DNA of 64,000 nt from Scenedesmus sp. ARA3 (GCA_004335835.1 RWJK01001863.1:36510-100509); one strand, 5' to 3'; positions 22,756 to 35,053 are shown, numbered from the stretch's first letter. Numbers and translations: made by a program. The notes: generated by a model from the letters alone, not told the origin.

Positions 22756-24863
22756 TGCTGCAGGCCAACGGCGAGGGCAACAACGACGGCACCAATGACA
22801 ACTTCAGCTGGAACTGCGGCCACGAGGGGCACACCGAGAACAGCGGAGTGCTGGACATGCGCTACAAGCAGATGCGCAACTACCTGACAGCGCTGCTGAT
22901 GGCAATCGGCACCCCCATGGTGGTCATGGGTGAGTTTACTTTGAAGAACTGGGGTGTAGCAAGCGGTTGGGTTGGGTTCAGCCAGCGAGCAGGGATCGTG
23001 CAGCGGTTTGGGGTTTGAACAGCATGCGTAATGTGGGCCTGCTTGGTGCCGCGCTGCTTTGGGGGTGTTGCACTGTCTCGCCTAAATCTAGAAGCATGTT
23101 GGACATGCGCTACAAGCAGACAGCGCTGCTGATGGCGGTTGGCACACGCATGTCGGTCGTGGGTGAGTGGCGGCTGCGGCTAACTAACCAGCGCGTAATG
23201 TTCAGCAGCACTTCAAGTTCAACCGCATGCAAGAGTGGTGTCTGCTTTGTGCTTTGCTGCTCTTGGAGACTGCATCATCGCTTCAAGGGTGCTGTACCAC
23301 ACCTCCATGAGGAAGGGGTGTTGCACATTACTTCGTCGTTAGTCCCTGCTTACGACCCACCTAGCTGTTCTATCTATCGCTGCCCGCAGGCGACGAGATC
23401 GCGGTGACGCACCACGGCAACAACAACTGGTACGGCCACGACACCGAGCTGAGCCACATGCACTGGCCCAGCCACAAGGATGACAGGCGCCAGGGGCTGC
23501 TGCGCTTCGCCAGCGAGCTCATCAAGTTCAGGCGCAGCTGCAAGGTGCTCAAGCGGGAGACCTTCCTGGGGTGAGTGGTTGAGGCAATCCGGTGGTGCTG
23601 CCGTTGCTGCTGCTGCTGCCACTGCTGCTGCCAATGTTTGATGGGTAATTTGTTTGGTTTAGAAAAAATAGTTTTGGGGATAGATAGTTGGTTTTGCAGC
23701 GGGAGATGTGTTGCCCATGTGCATGTGTGTCCTGAAATTTATACCTTCGCATGAACCCTGCTGCCGCAGGCTGCGTGACATCACCTGACACGAGGACAAC
23801 TGACACATCCCGACAGCGGCCTGTGCTGTCGCTGTGGACTGTTGCCTGCTCATACCCTTTTTCAACCCCACAAACCTGCCAAACCCTGCCCAGGCCGCGC
23901 GACATCACCTGGCACGAGGACAACTGGGACAACCCTGACTCCCGCTTCCAGCCTGCAACATTCCCTAAACCCCTAGACCTCCAACTTCAAAACCTCTGTT
24001 GAACCCTGCCTCATGTGAACCCTGCCACAGGCCGCGCGACATCACCTGGCACGAGGACAACTGGGACAACCCCGACTCCCGCTTCCTGGCCTGGACGCTG
24101 CACGACAGCAAGGAGGGCGGCGCGGGCGACGTGTACATCGCCTTCAACGCGCACGGCTTCCAGGTGTGATTAGGTGCTTGTGTGTTAGCTGTTGTTGCAT
24201 AACAAGCATAGGACATGTTGTGATGGGGCGGGTGAAATGTACATCGCCTTCAACGCGCATGGCTTCCAGGTGCGAGGTTTGGGCTGGATGTTATTCTCCA
24301 TGGTATGGTGGCAAGGGGTATGTGCGGTGTAGGCAGCCCCAGGGCTTTTGTAGCACGTCAACGTGTGAGCTACTACATTGTGCGTGGTGTAGGCGATCCC
24401 AAGCGTTGTGTAGAGCGCTCAACATTCAATGAAAGATCACATGCCTTGCCGCAGGTGCCCGCGCACCTGCCCGAGCCCCCTCCAGGGCGCAAGTGGGCGC
24501 TGCTGATTTACACCAACCTGCCCCCCAAACTTTCACATTGATGTGTTTCCTGCACTCAATTGTCATGCAGACCGCAAGCGAGCGCGGCTGACTGACACCA
24601 ACCTGCCCAGCCCGCATGACTTCCCAATCATGTGCACTTTGCACTATGTTTTATTGGAGTTCTCACATTCAAAACCTATCTCCCGTGCATTGTAGGTGCC
24701 CGCGCACCTGCCAAAGCCGCCTCCTGGCCGCAAGTGGGCGCGGCTGATCGACACCAACCTGCCCAGCCCGCGAGACTTCACCATCGGCGGCAATGCAGGC
24801 GTGGAGCCGGTCTATGGCGTGGCGCCGCACTCTGCAATCGTGCTGATCACGAAGAAGATCTAG
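16151..24863 (+). CDS. ISA3: Isoamylase-type starch debranching enzyme (ISA3-like, at least 15 exons)
   Basis: Hydrolyses alpha-1,6 branch points of glucan, in plants during starch breakdown in the plastid. Exons: 16151-16205, 16969-17109, 17581-17677, 17987-18086, 18470-18658, 18975-19192, 19650-19742, 20432-20628, 21508-21620, 21848-21935, 22414-22565, 22764-22929, 23390-23570, 24031-24163, 24696-24863; all phases agree (696 residues). An N-terminal CBM48-type region ([20 protein letters not shown]) precedes the GH13 barrel. Catalytic residues are present: nucleophile Asp in [11 protein letters not shown] (about 356), acid Glu in LIAEPWD (about 393), Asp in [11 protein letters not shown] (about 465). 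ISA3-like wording: [32 protein letters not shown]. The start is uncertain: ATG 16151 is the first in frame and leaves no obvious transit peptide, so an upstream exon is probably missing. Introns are full of exon echoes. Confidence 0.9.
16732..16910 (+). repeat. Two echoes of isoamylase exon 2 (5' part plus acceptor)
   Basis: The acceptor and first 40-50 nt of exon 2 (16969: GCCAGGCGGAGCCTCTTGGT...) recur from 16847 and from 16732. Periods are about 122 and 115 bp, and part of the preceding intron is copied too. All three carry tgctgcag before the copy. Confidence 0.9.
18839..18931 (+). repeat. Echo of isoamylase exon 6 (5' part)
   Basis: About 93 nt encoding [20 protein letters not shown] and the following [11 protein letters not shown], nearly identical to 18975-19067. 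It has an acceptor (cccag) but no donor, so the downstream copy is taken as the true exon. Confidence 0.93.
19333..19440 (+). repeat. Echo of isoamylase exon 6 (3' part plus donor)
   Basis: Repeats the [14 protein letters not shown]...EFKEMVRT coding end of exon 6 (19085-19192), including its ACGTGAGT donor, about 250 bp downstream. Confidence 0.93.
20041..20335 (+). repeat. Three echoes of isoamylase exon 8 (5' part)
   Basis: The acceptor cacatgcag and the start of exon 8 (GGGCATTGACAACGCCACCT...) occur at about 20041, 20163 and 20289 before the true copy at 20432. Spacing is about 120-140 bp and intron sequence between copies is also repeated (for example tcatgtcatcaacatatca). Confidence 0.93.
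20690..21300 (+). repeat. Several echoes of isoamylase exon 8 (3' part plus donor)
   Basis: The segment encoding [20 protein letters not shown] and [10 protein letters not shown] recurs at about 20712-20785, 20913-21018 and 21236-21300, with smaller fragments near 20850 and 21068. The first two keep the AGAGGTGAG donor. Copies diverge (for example FDPAS for FDLAS). Confidence 0.9.
22293..22345 (+). repeat. Echo of isoamylase exon 11 (5' part)
   Basis: Acceptor ccgcag plus [15 protein letters not shown], matching the true exon at 22414 ([15 protein letters not shown]), about 121 bp upstream. A smaller echo of exon 9 lies at about 21358-21410, and one of exon 12 at about 23096-23163. Confidence 0.88.
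23765..23955 (+). repeat. Two echoes of isoamylase exon 14 (5' part)
   Basis: Copies of the start of exon 14 ([18 protein letters not shown]) occur at about 23767-23815 and 23892-23950 before the true exon at 24031. An echo of the end of the same exon lies at about 24230-24272. Confidence 0.9.
24454..24630 (+). repeat. Two echoes of the isoamylase last exon
   Basis: Sequence encoding [20 protein letters not shown] is at about 24455-24525 and a second fragment ([15 protein letters not shown]) at about 24571-24628, before the true last exon at 24696. A further fragment of the last exon lies past the stop codon at about 24907-24945. Confidence 0.88.
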
Positions 24864-26079
24864 AATGGCATCAACCTCAAGATTTCATGGGAGTGTGAAG
24901 CGCTGCTAGGGATGAGTATGGCGTGGAGCCGGCCTATGGCGCTGCTGGAAGCTGGATGGGTGTGGTCTGAAGGTGCTGTGTGTCTGCCAGTTGGCAGCAG
25001 CAGCAGCAGCAGCAGCAGCAGATCTTACTCGGAGCACTGGGCAGACAGCAGCTGTGCGCATTTGTGGGTTGGTGTAGTCCCTTTGTACAGGTCCCGCACA
25101 CGTGACATTGCTAGTCAACAGCGCTGCAAGCGGCGGCATAAAGCCGGTGTTGCGGACATTGCTGCTGTTGTGTGGTGTGTGTTTGCGTTGTACTTCTGGT
25201 GTGTGTGGTGGAGGTTGCCTTGACTGTTGTACCATCCTGGTGAGTTGCCAGGCAACATAAATGCTGGTGTTTTTTCTATATGAATATCGCTGCAGCTGAT
25301 TCAATGCACATTTCAACCCGGCAGGCTACCTGGTGGACGGGCGTTTGGAAAGAGGCTGCAATTGCTGTGCATGGAAACAGCTGCCCACTTGGCAGCAGTT
25401 GGAGCTGTGCCAGCTTTTGTGTTGAGGCCATAACAAGTAGGACTTGCAGGGTCTGCAGCGTGCTATATTGATTGACCACTTCTATTTGTTTAGGACACTG
25501 AGTTGTGACCGGGATGCATGCTGGGGATCCAGCTGGATCTGCAGTGTGCTGTGTGATGGCTGCGAACGCGCTGTCGATGTTCATCATCATGTTGCGCCTC
25601 TTGTTGTCGCCACAGCAACCATGCGGCATGGTGGTTGGTTTTGGCATACATCATAATGCACACCCTACTCACGTGACCTGACAACGTTGCCTGGTTTTGG
25701 ACCTGACTGACTGTTGGCATTAACGGCTAATGCATCCATTGTAGCCGTGTCGCCTCCGTGTAGCCAGTACTGACTTATGCTGTAGCCTGCAGCACGCGTG
25801 CATCAGCACCTGTGTTTGCCAGATGTCACGGACTGGGTGGTCTACGAAATTCATCATGATATGGGGCCATCGCGCGTATCATGCGCGTTGTGTGTAAGCG
25901 TGATGCTCTGTGCTCATGACGCTGGCTGCGGGGGTGAAGACTCTGCTAACACAACAATTGCTTGTGGCTCCTTGGCAGGCAGGATGTAACTACAGTACCA
26001 TCCTATCAGCACGTCCTCCGTCACACGCCCTGCAGGCTCTGTGTCACAATCGCAGTTGTCACGCAATGCAATAATGACA
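24864..26079. other. Convergent intergenic region, ISA3 and MSH4 3' ends
   Basis: No gene recognised. It holds the echo of the isoamylase last exon noted above (24907-24945) and a (CAG)n run at about 24996-25020. Confidence 0.5.
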
Positions 26080-29000
26080 TCATGCTGCGCCTTGCGGCTG
26101 CTTCGCCGCTTGCAGCAGCAGCTTCTCAGCCTGCTGCTTCAGCCCCGCCAGCAGCGGCTGGCAGCGCCGCAGCGCAGCGGCAGCCGCCACAGCCGCCTCG
26201 ACACCACCTGCAGGAGCGCTTGCAGTGTCTGCAGCAGCTGCTGTATCTGGCAGCAGGCCCTCTGCTGCTGCTTGGCGAGCCACACAGCCCAGCTTGTGTA
26301 TGAGGGAGTAGACCTGCCCCAGGCAGCGTTCGCTGCGCGGCTGGCCCTGCTGCTGCCGCAGGCGCTGCTGCTGCTGCTTGGCCTCCAGCTGCTGCGCTAC
26401 CTGCACGGCATGCAGCAGATGCACAAAGTAGAGAACAAGTGCAGGTACATTTGCAACCTGGATTTTCAGTTTGGAACGAGTGTCAACACGGAACAGCATA
26501 CGTTCCATTGTGATATCAGAAGCCAGAGTAATCGAGCTCTGAGGTCGACAGCAGCTGATACATCTCGGGCACCACAGCTACCAAGCTGCCAGCCGCAGCG
26601 CAGCACCAGGCCCCACCTGCATTGCTCGATCCGTGATGTGCTGCGGCAGCCCAGCTGTGCGCGCCAGTAGGATGCCGTAATGGCTGCATGCGCTGTCTGC
26701 CTCTGCTGCTGCTGGCGCTATGCTGCGCGTGTAGTGGATGTCATCACCCTGCAGCTCAACCTGCAAGGCACAGGACACAGCCGTGAACTGCCAGTTGCCA
26801 CATGCATTGGCGCGCAAATGCATGCAGGCAAGTCACAGCCGAGCCTGTTGCTCTGCCTGGCAACCGCGTCTTTGCTGTGTGCAAGAGCATGCGGCTTGCT
26901 GTATGGTGTTGCCGCAAGCAACACCATGCTCCGAAACAAGCGCGGTGAAGTAAGTGCAGGAAACATAGCGATGCATGCGCGCTGACTAGTGGAGCTGCGG
27001 TGTGATGCAGCTGCGAGCACTGCGCGCGCCCCACACCTGCATGCGCCACAGCTTGCAGCTCGGGTAGATGGCTGCCAGTTCCTCCAGCTGCCTGCAGCAG
27101 CGTGGCAGCAGACAGGCAGCGGCATATAACAACAAAGCAGGTATGTTGCATGTGCCAATGAGCATTTGACAGGCTGTTGCATTCATCTGGGCCCAGCACA
27201 GCAACACCCAGACAGGGCAGACTTGCTCATCACCATCATCATAATGCGAAGCAAGCCATAGCAGCACCCGAAAAGGGCAAGCTTGCTGGCAATCCCATGC
27301 ATACACGACGGCATGCAGCAGCCCACCTGAAGCGTGTCGTCAGCAGCACGTGGGACCCCAGAGCCAGCAAGTACTCAGCCATGGCCCATGACAGCGCCAC
27401 TACTAAAATTTGCAATCCGTTAATGTACTCAGGACATGTCTGCCGTCAAAAAGGTGTACATAGATCTCGGCCTGAAGCGGGGACACGGGGCTGAGCGCTG
27501 CCAATTTTGCTGACACCCAGCAGCTCAGCGCCCACGCAGGGCAGCTTGCACAAGCAGCCCACCTGAAGTGCGTCGCCAGCAGCACGTGTGCCCCCAGCGC
27601 CAGCAGGTACTCGGCCATGGCCCATGACAGCGCCACACCGTCAGCAGTGGAGGTGGCGCGCCCCAGCTCGTCAATCAGCACCAGGCTGCGCGGGCCAGCC
27701 CTGAGAGACGGCGGCAGCAGGGCATATGCATATTTACAGACAATTGCAGGTAAGGAGTGCGCTGAGCAGCAACAACTGCGGAAGGGCTTTGTTTAGCAGC
27801 CAGCAGCAGCAGTGGCGCCAGCTCACCTGGCCATGAGCCGAGCCATGTCAGCCATCTCCACCATGAAGCTGCTGGCATTGGATTCGATGCTGTCGGAGGT
27901 GCCGATGCGCGTGTGCAGGCTGATGTAGGGGCTGCGGGATGGGCAGCAGCAGTAGCAGCAGCGGCAGCAGCAGCAGCAGCAGCAGCAGCAGAAAGAGAGG
28001 GTATGAACGCAGGCACCGGCAGCTGTTGTATGACATGCAACAACAGGCTGCCGCAGCATTGCCCTGGCGGAGTGAGACCACTGCAAAACATGCAGCGGCA
28101 GGTGTTATGTGCTGCGATAGCAAAGGCTTTGGGTTGGCTATGACAACCATGTACGTACACACATGCTGTGGATTGAGGAAGCACAGCTAGAACTGCAAGG
28201 CCCTGCATAAACTCTACTCTGCCAGCTAAACGGAAACAACATCCGCTGCTGCCGAGCTTTCTGAGCATAACACATCTTACGCCTACTCACAAGCATCAGG
28301 GTAGTGGATGCATGCTTACCTGAGAGACATGAAGGTGGCCGGCACATAGCAGCCGATTTGAGCCATCACCACCAGCAGCGCCACCTGCATTGATCCCATC
28401 AAGCCAGCCCATGGCAATGCTTCAGCGCACTATTAAAACACAGCCCAAAAAGTACTACTAGTAGAAAGCTGTTTGCATACACCAGAGAGCAAGCAAAACA
28501 GATCAACAGCTTGGCATGAGCAGCAATGGTGCTATAGCTGAGCTGCCAGTGTTACAATGTTGCCCACCTGTGCTGCCTGTGTTGCATTCACTAGGCACCA
28601 TTCACAGACATGTACAACATGCGAAGCTAGTGACAAACGGACATGCCATTGCACAGCCGCACCTGCTTCAGGTATGTGCTCTTGCCGCTCATGTTGGGTC
28701 CAGTCAGCAGGTGCAGCGTGGCACAGGGCGTCACAAATGTGTCATTGGGCCGCACTTCAAACCCCGGCTCGCGCAGAGCAGCCAGCAGTGGGTGGCGGCC
28801 CTGGGTGATGGCCAGGGGCCCTGCTGGCGTCAGCACTGGCCGGCAGAAGTCTCCCTCACTGCCTGCAGACATGGCAGACATGGCAGACATGGCAGGCTTG
28901 TTCTGACTGAGTGCTGTGACAAAGAGATTGATGTGTGTTGCTGCTGGCGTCAGCACTGGCCGGCAGAAGTCTCCCTCACTGCCTGCAGGCAGGAATGGCA

Positions 29001-32000
29001 GGCATTGCAACCATGGCAGGCTTGTTAGTACTGAAAGAGCTGTGTGCTGTGTGGTGCTGTGCTGACAGCGTCAGTGCAATGAACATGTGCGCAGGTGTGT
29101 GCCGCATTGCACTTACGCCGTCCACGATGACTGCCAAACAACTACCACAGGCGCTGCAAGATGCTTGGCTGCAGATCCAAGGGACCCTGGTTTTTGGTGA
29201 GAGAACAGCTGGTGATGGTTGTGTGCATCTCCGTGAAGGGAGGTGGTCAGGGAGCAGCATACCTACCTGCAACTGCTTGGAAGAAGGAGAGCAGCACATC
29301 CAGCAGCGCTATGTTGTCCAAGGTGCGCTGCAGCAGCGGCATGTGCTGCAGCAGCTTAGACACCAGCTGCTCCAACACCTGCAGCAGCAGCAGCAACAAG
29401 GCAGGTTACCAGAGCGCAGTCAACACAATGAGTGCGTGCGCACATTGCGCAGCCACACAAGGCCTGTGAACATGCTGGGTGATAATGATGCACAGTTTGC
29501 AGAACAGCGCTGGCCGCAAGTGCCAGCTGCAGTTCTCTACACCCAAAGGTTAAGCAACCAGTTGCAATCGTCCTTCCCGTTGTCTGCTCCAATTTCTTCT
29601 ACTGTGCAAGCACTACGATTCAACTATCGCCTGAGGTCTTGACTCAAGCAATGCAGCTCACCTGCACTGTGAGCATCATACAATCTGCTGCCGCGTCGCG
29701 CAGCCTGCTGTTCAGCGCATTGAGCTCATGTGTGGTCACGCAGGTGCTGTTGCGCCCGCGCTTCTCAAGCACCAGGAACGTCCTGCAGCAGCAGCAGAAG
29801 GGCGTCTTCACACTGTTCACACACAATTGCTGCCCACCAGGGGCAGTAATAAGTGAACACAGGTCGCTGACACGCATGTGCATGAAAGCACACGTGAAGC
29901 GGTTGCTGAGCATGCAGCTTGCATACATGCAGGCTAGAAGATCTACGGTCTCGTGTGTTGAGTTCAGGCCGCAACACTTGATTAAAAAGTTGCTGAGTAG
30001 AGCAACAGCGTCTCAATACTTACTTTGGCAGCTGCATGGCATTTGCAGCAACCGCGTTGCCGCCGCCGCCGTAGCCCTTGCCATGCATGCTGGTGGCGGC
30101 TGCGTGCTGCCTGCCCTGCTGCTGCTCTGGCACCACCAGGAAGAAGCCCTTGCTGCTGCTGTACTGCACTTTCAGCGCTGCGATGCCAGTGCTGGCCCTG
30201 TGCAAAACAAACAAAACTAACTTAGGGGTGCTGCGCACTGAAAAACCAGGCGCAGCGGGTGGCTGACTTGATAGTGACCGCACCAGCTACACAGCTACAC
30301 AGCTACACAGCTCTACACAGCTGGCATTGAACGCGTACTTGAATGTAATCAAGCAGCATGTGTGAATTGACAAAATGCTGGACCAAATATTTCAGCACAT
30401 AACTGTACACGGAGCCCGGATCTTGCTGGTTTGTATGTGCTGCTGCCGTACCTGTACTTAGCTGCCAGCTCGTGGATGGCTTCAGTGAGGCGTGTGAATG
30501 TGGCCCTACTGATGTCTAGTAGGGAGTCCACCTGAGCCCGCACAGCAAAGCACTGCTGTACCTTGTTCACAAACTGCGTCTTGCTGGCCTGCAGGAGCCA
30601 GCAGCAGCAGCGGCAGCGGAAGCAGCAGGCACAGCAGGTTGGGCATGCGCAACAAGGGTTCACTGCCCAAAAACGCATGGCAGATGATGCACTGGACAAG
30701 CTGCCTGGTCCTCTGCAGCACACTGTCAGAGCAGCCACACCTGTGCATCATCGTCCAGCACAGCTTCTGTCTCCTGCCGCAGTTGCTGCAGCTCCCCTTG
30801 ACCCAGATTGGCGCGGATAGCCTGCACGAGACATGTCAGGCAATTAGTGTTCCTCAGGGGCAGCTTGTCAATGAATTTGTGCCGTGAGTGACCAGGGTCA
30901 GCATGTGGATGCAGCAGTATTGCAGTGTGCGTCTTGACGAAGCAAAACAATGCAAGCACAGCCCAGAGGCCATGGCAGGCTTGGCAGCTGCTTGCTCACC
31001 TTTAGCAGCGGGCTATCCACCCAAGCCATGCTGTCAGCCATGGCAGGCAGGCAGCGCAGCACATCCCGCAGCAGGATCACCGAAGATACCAGGCGTCCCA
31101 GCTGCACAGAGGGGTCTTTGCAGGAAGCTGCTGCTGCTGCGCCAGCGCTGCCGCTGGGACGCACTGCAAGGTTGCTGCACACCTGCGACAAAGGCAGTGG
31201 GCTTCAGGTTGTAAGCCGCAGGCTGCATTTGACATGACTGCTTGTAGCGAGCTAAGTGTGCAGTCCTTGCCATCATGCATAAGCAGCCAACTCTGGGATG
31301 CACACCCATCGCCCTGTGCTGCTTCTTTCTCCAAGTTTGGCGGCTGGAATTAGACATCCAAGCTACACATGTACATCTGTTTGCTTGGCCATCCAACCTT
31401 GTCCAGGTTCTTGGGCAGTGTGTCTATGAGGCTGACCAGCTCCAGTGTCAGGTGAGGGGACTCCAGCAGCTCCTGCAAGAGGCAGCAGCAGCAGTAGCAG
31501 TGGTAGCAGGCGCAGTGACAGCAGCGCATTGGCAAGCAACCATGGCAGCGCCAGGCTGTACACCAGCAAAGGCAACATGCACAGTGTAGTGCACCAGCTG
31601 CAGCCATGTTGCATTATGTTGTTCCTGCAAGAAGTGAGCACACTGGCATATGTCAGGAGAAACTCAAACACCACACTAGGTTGCCTTGCAGGACTCGACA
31701 GCAACTGTCTGTGTTGCGCATACACAGGGCAGAGATTCCACACTGTAAGCAAGTAGCAAGTTATGCCATTGCAGTGGTGGCCTTGCTGTGTGATAGAGCA
31801 GCATTTGATGCTCATTGTCCCACATACCTGCAGGCTGTCCAACCGAAGCTCTAGCGTGGTGATGTCTGTCAGAGGCTGTAGCAGGTTGGTGCGCAGCAGC
31901 CGGGCGCCGCACGCTGTTGCGGTGTGGTTCAAGAACCCGAACAAGCTGCTGCTGCCTTTGCTGCTGCTGCAAGAGGCAGCAGCTGCTGCCTTGCAGGATG

Positions 32001-33063
32001 CTCGCCGTCGGCCCCTGGTATAGTTGCTGCTGCCAGTGGCATAGCAACCCTGTGTGCCTGCAATCGGCCGGCTGGCTCCAGTGCCTTGAGTGCCAGGAGG
32101 CATGTCCTGCTGCGCTGCTTGCAGGACTGCTGCTGCAGCAGCCGCAGCACCGCTGGCGCTGGCAGTACTGGCAATGGCTTTCTGCAGTGCTGCACGGCTG
32201 CGTGTTGGTGCCAGCAGCTCCAGGCTTGTGACTGCATCTCTGTCTATCGCCATGTGGTGCTTGACACCGTCAAACTCCACCTGCAGTTGTGCAGGTACAA
32301 GAAGAGCTCACGGTACATTGTGTACAGGCTGCAGTGGATGTTGTGTACGCATGAACAAGATTCAGCCTGCTTCCTGCAAACCTGACAGGTGCATGTTGTA
32401 CAATGTAGCCAACTTGCTGCCATGCTGCCTTTCCTGCAAGCACGAATGCAGGACACGCATATAAGCCACAGACATCTGATTGTTCACAACATAGCTGCTC
32501 ACCTGCAGCGCTCTGGGAGCCATTGCCAGCCCAAGGTGGGTGCGCACATGCTGCAGCAGCGCCCCTGCTGCTCCGAATGCCAGGTAGTGCGACTTTGCCA
32601 GCACCCTCCCCGCTGCGCCTGCAGGAGCGTTGTTTGCTGCTGCACCGCCAACGCCAGCAACGCCACTGCTTGCTCCCATATCATTCCATCCTGTCAGCTC
32701 CTGCACTGCTAGAATACCTTTTGTATCATCAAAGGCCGACCTGGCTAGGTGCACCTGCTCCCATGCTGCTGCTGTGACTTGGTTCACGCCCGCTGCCCCT
32801 GCAACCTCGTGATGCAGGGAGCCGACCACCACAAGCTGTCGTGGCTGATGGGCATCTAATAATAGCTGAGTAGTGGTGTATGAGCGGCCGGCTTCTATGA
32901 ACTGCGTGAGGTGCAGGGTGAGGCTGTTCAAGTCGAGCACTGCCACTCCAACTTCCTTGGCACGATTTTCTATGACAGCAGCAAAACAGTTGCTGCTGGG
33001 CTGTTGAGTAGCAGGAGGAGATCCGTCAGCCACTGAGTCAGGCTGTGGTTGCTGCTGAGACAT
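26080..33063 (-). CDS. MSH4: Meiotic MutS homologue MSH4 (16 exons)
   Basis: MSH4 pairs with MSH5 as a clamp on meiotic recombination intermediates and promotes crossovers. Exons in coding order: 33063-32503, 32280-31828, 31472-31398, 31182-31000, 30821-30741, 30588-30452, 30197-30024, 29782-29662, 29378-29267, 28862-28663, 28384-28320, 27931-27827, 27700-27563, 27091-27037, 26760-26617, 26400-26080. Phases agree throughout (974 residues). The mismatch-reading domain I is absent, as usual for MSH4. Domain III includes [20 protein letters not shown]. The ATPase has Walker [15 protein letters not shown] (about 687-695) and Walker [13 protein letters not shown] (Asp766, Glu767), followed by ATHF. 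The usual Gly of LGRGT is Ala here. Low-complexity inserts (poly-Ala, poly-Gly) make it longer than animal MSH4. Presence of a conserved ATPase suggests the alga retains meiosis. Confidence 0.93.
27310..27395 (-). repeat. Echo of MSH4 exon 13 (3' part plus donor)
   Basis: Encodes [20 protein letters not shown] and TRF, then the GTGGGC donor. It matches the end of exon 13 (27563-27640) about 250 bp further along the gene. Confidence 0.9.
28935..28990 (-). repeat. Echo of MSH4 exon 10 (5' part plus acceptor)
   Basis: Encodes [14 protein letters not shown] with its ctgcag acceptor, identical over about 45 nt to the start of the true exon at 28862, 120 bp upstream in coding direction. A short ggcagacat repeat lies between the copies (28866-28892). 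Confidence 0.92.
30283..30323. repeat. Short tandem repeat (cagctaca)n
   Basis: About five imperfect 8-bp units in an MSH4 intron. Confidence 0.85.
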
Positions 33064-35053
33064 GGTGCATCAGCAGGACAAGCTAGACCAGAGCAGCAGT
33101 GTGTACACAGAGAAAAAGGCCAAGTAGCAGAGTGGTGTGCCGGGTTGTTCTTGTTGTAGGGGTGTAACCACAGGAGCTCAAGAGCGGTGTACAGTTCAAA
33201 CGTTAATGGCTGTTTTACACTGAGATCCAGTGCAGACGCAGCTCGCGCGAGGCACGGTGTCGGTTCGAGGTCTGCTGTCGTCGCTTCAGGCAAGAGCAAC
33301 CCATGAGCAGTTGACGAACGCTGCCAGTAAGCTTTCTGGCTCGTCGCGCAATCACGCAGAGGCATGGGAAGTGTGTCTGGCACTTGCATCTCAGCTGATT
33401 TTTGAACGGATAACTGTAAACCCTAGTCTGCAGGCTGGCAGAGTGGTTCAAGGCAAGCACAGCAGCCCAGCTGAGTCATTCCGCAGGTAGCAGTGGCGTT
33501 TGGTAGGCGCCGACTATGCAGTGGATTCTGCTTGTGACAAGCAAAGCACCAGTGAGAACTGCCACCCCAGCCTGAGGTAGCCAGTGCCAGTGTCTGACTA
33601 GGGGTTTCCTTTCGATGCAATTCCGCCACCGCGAATGGCAAGCGTTGCACGCACGTTGCAACTGCAATGCAATTGCAATCAAGATTCGATCGTGAATATC
33701 TCGCGGTTTACTGGGCGCCTGGCCGCGAAACTGAAGGAACAAAGGTATTAGAACATGCAGAACCCGAATCCGGGCTTCTTTCGGGCTCGCAGAGGGTGTT
33801 TACCCCTAAATTCCTCAAGATTCTGTTTATCGTTGCATCTTGGTTGCATTTTTATTGCATGCCCATTGCATCCATGCTCTAGAGGACTTGCATCGAAGGG
33901 CAACCCTATGATCACACAGTGGCTGAACAACCAGCTACAGCTGTAGTGGCTGATCTCATGCGTCAAGGAATCACACTTATGTTACACCACCCATAGCAGT
34001 GCACCTCCACCTCCAGAATACACAGAGGCCTAGGGCTAGGGCCCTAGCTAGCTGTATCATGCGCCTACTTGCAGGACGGGCATAATGCCACACAACATGG
34101 CTGGTTGCCATACAATCCTAACAGCGAGTCCCACCGCACCGCCCCACATGGTGCCGCACGGTCGATTAGCACACGTCTGCACTGCCGTCCATCATTTATC
34201 GCCCACAGTTTCACGATGGCCAGCCAGCAGCCAATGCCAGCCTCGACCAACAACAGCTGTGCACAACCAGTGCATATGCTTGGCAACATGGCAGAATAGG
34301 CTCCTGGACAGCATGAGCAAATGCAGCTACAGCGTGTTGAGAAAAGTAGCATACGCCCCATGTCCCAACATGCAGGATAAGCAACCAATGGACGCTGTGC
34401 AGAGCTGGCAGCTCAAAAACACACAGCCAACTTACGCCCAGGTGCGCCGCCAAGCTCGCTCACACCTCCACCACACCCTACGCAACTGAACACCACCATC
34501 TGCTGCATCACTACATCACAGCGGCAGTGACAGTTGCTGCTCTCACATCTGCGGCTATGCCTGCATAGCCTTGAATATATGTACATAAACGCCCTTGCAT
34601 CAGCAACGCGAGTGCCAGCTGCTTGGCCGCACTCGCGCATGCTTGCTTCATCTGTATGCAGGGCACTGCTTTACATGCAGCCGGAATGAAATGCAGAGTA
34701 CGGTCCTGCAAGGCACGGCCAACAGTTGTCACCTGCCCAGCTTTCCTGCAACGCATACAGCTGCCCGTGCCTGCTGCTGCGCTGCAGCACCACAGCTGCT
34801 GCATCACACCACTACAGCATCACCACATGTGTGCTGGTACGACCACTGCTGATGCTGCATGAATGCTTTGCCAGAATGGCTGGCCTCACCAAGCACTGCA
34901 GTTGCGTGACAACTGAGCTTGCACAGCAGAGTGCCACGCGCCATGCTGGCAATGGAGCTGCCCGCCTGCAGCTCCGTGGAGCCATGAGAAGCATCCAGCG
35001 ATGCACTGCAGTTTGCGTATGCTGCGTTCAACTGGACAAGTGTGTGCTGTCGC
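33064..35053. other. Intergenic, MSH4 upstream region
   Basis: No gene recognised over about 2 kb. Open frames on both strands are short and of low-complexity Cys/Ala/Gln composition. The 33.1-33.8 kb part is presumably the MSH4 promoter. Confidence 0.45.

Noticed and set aside
26041..26670. 209-residue plus-strand open frame
   Set aside because: Antisense shadow of the last two MSH4 exons; Leu/Gln-rich composition follows from the complementary coding sequence.
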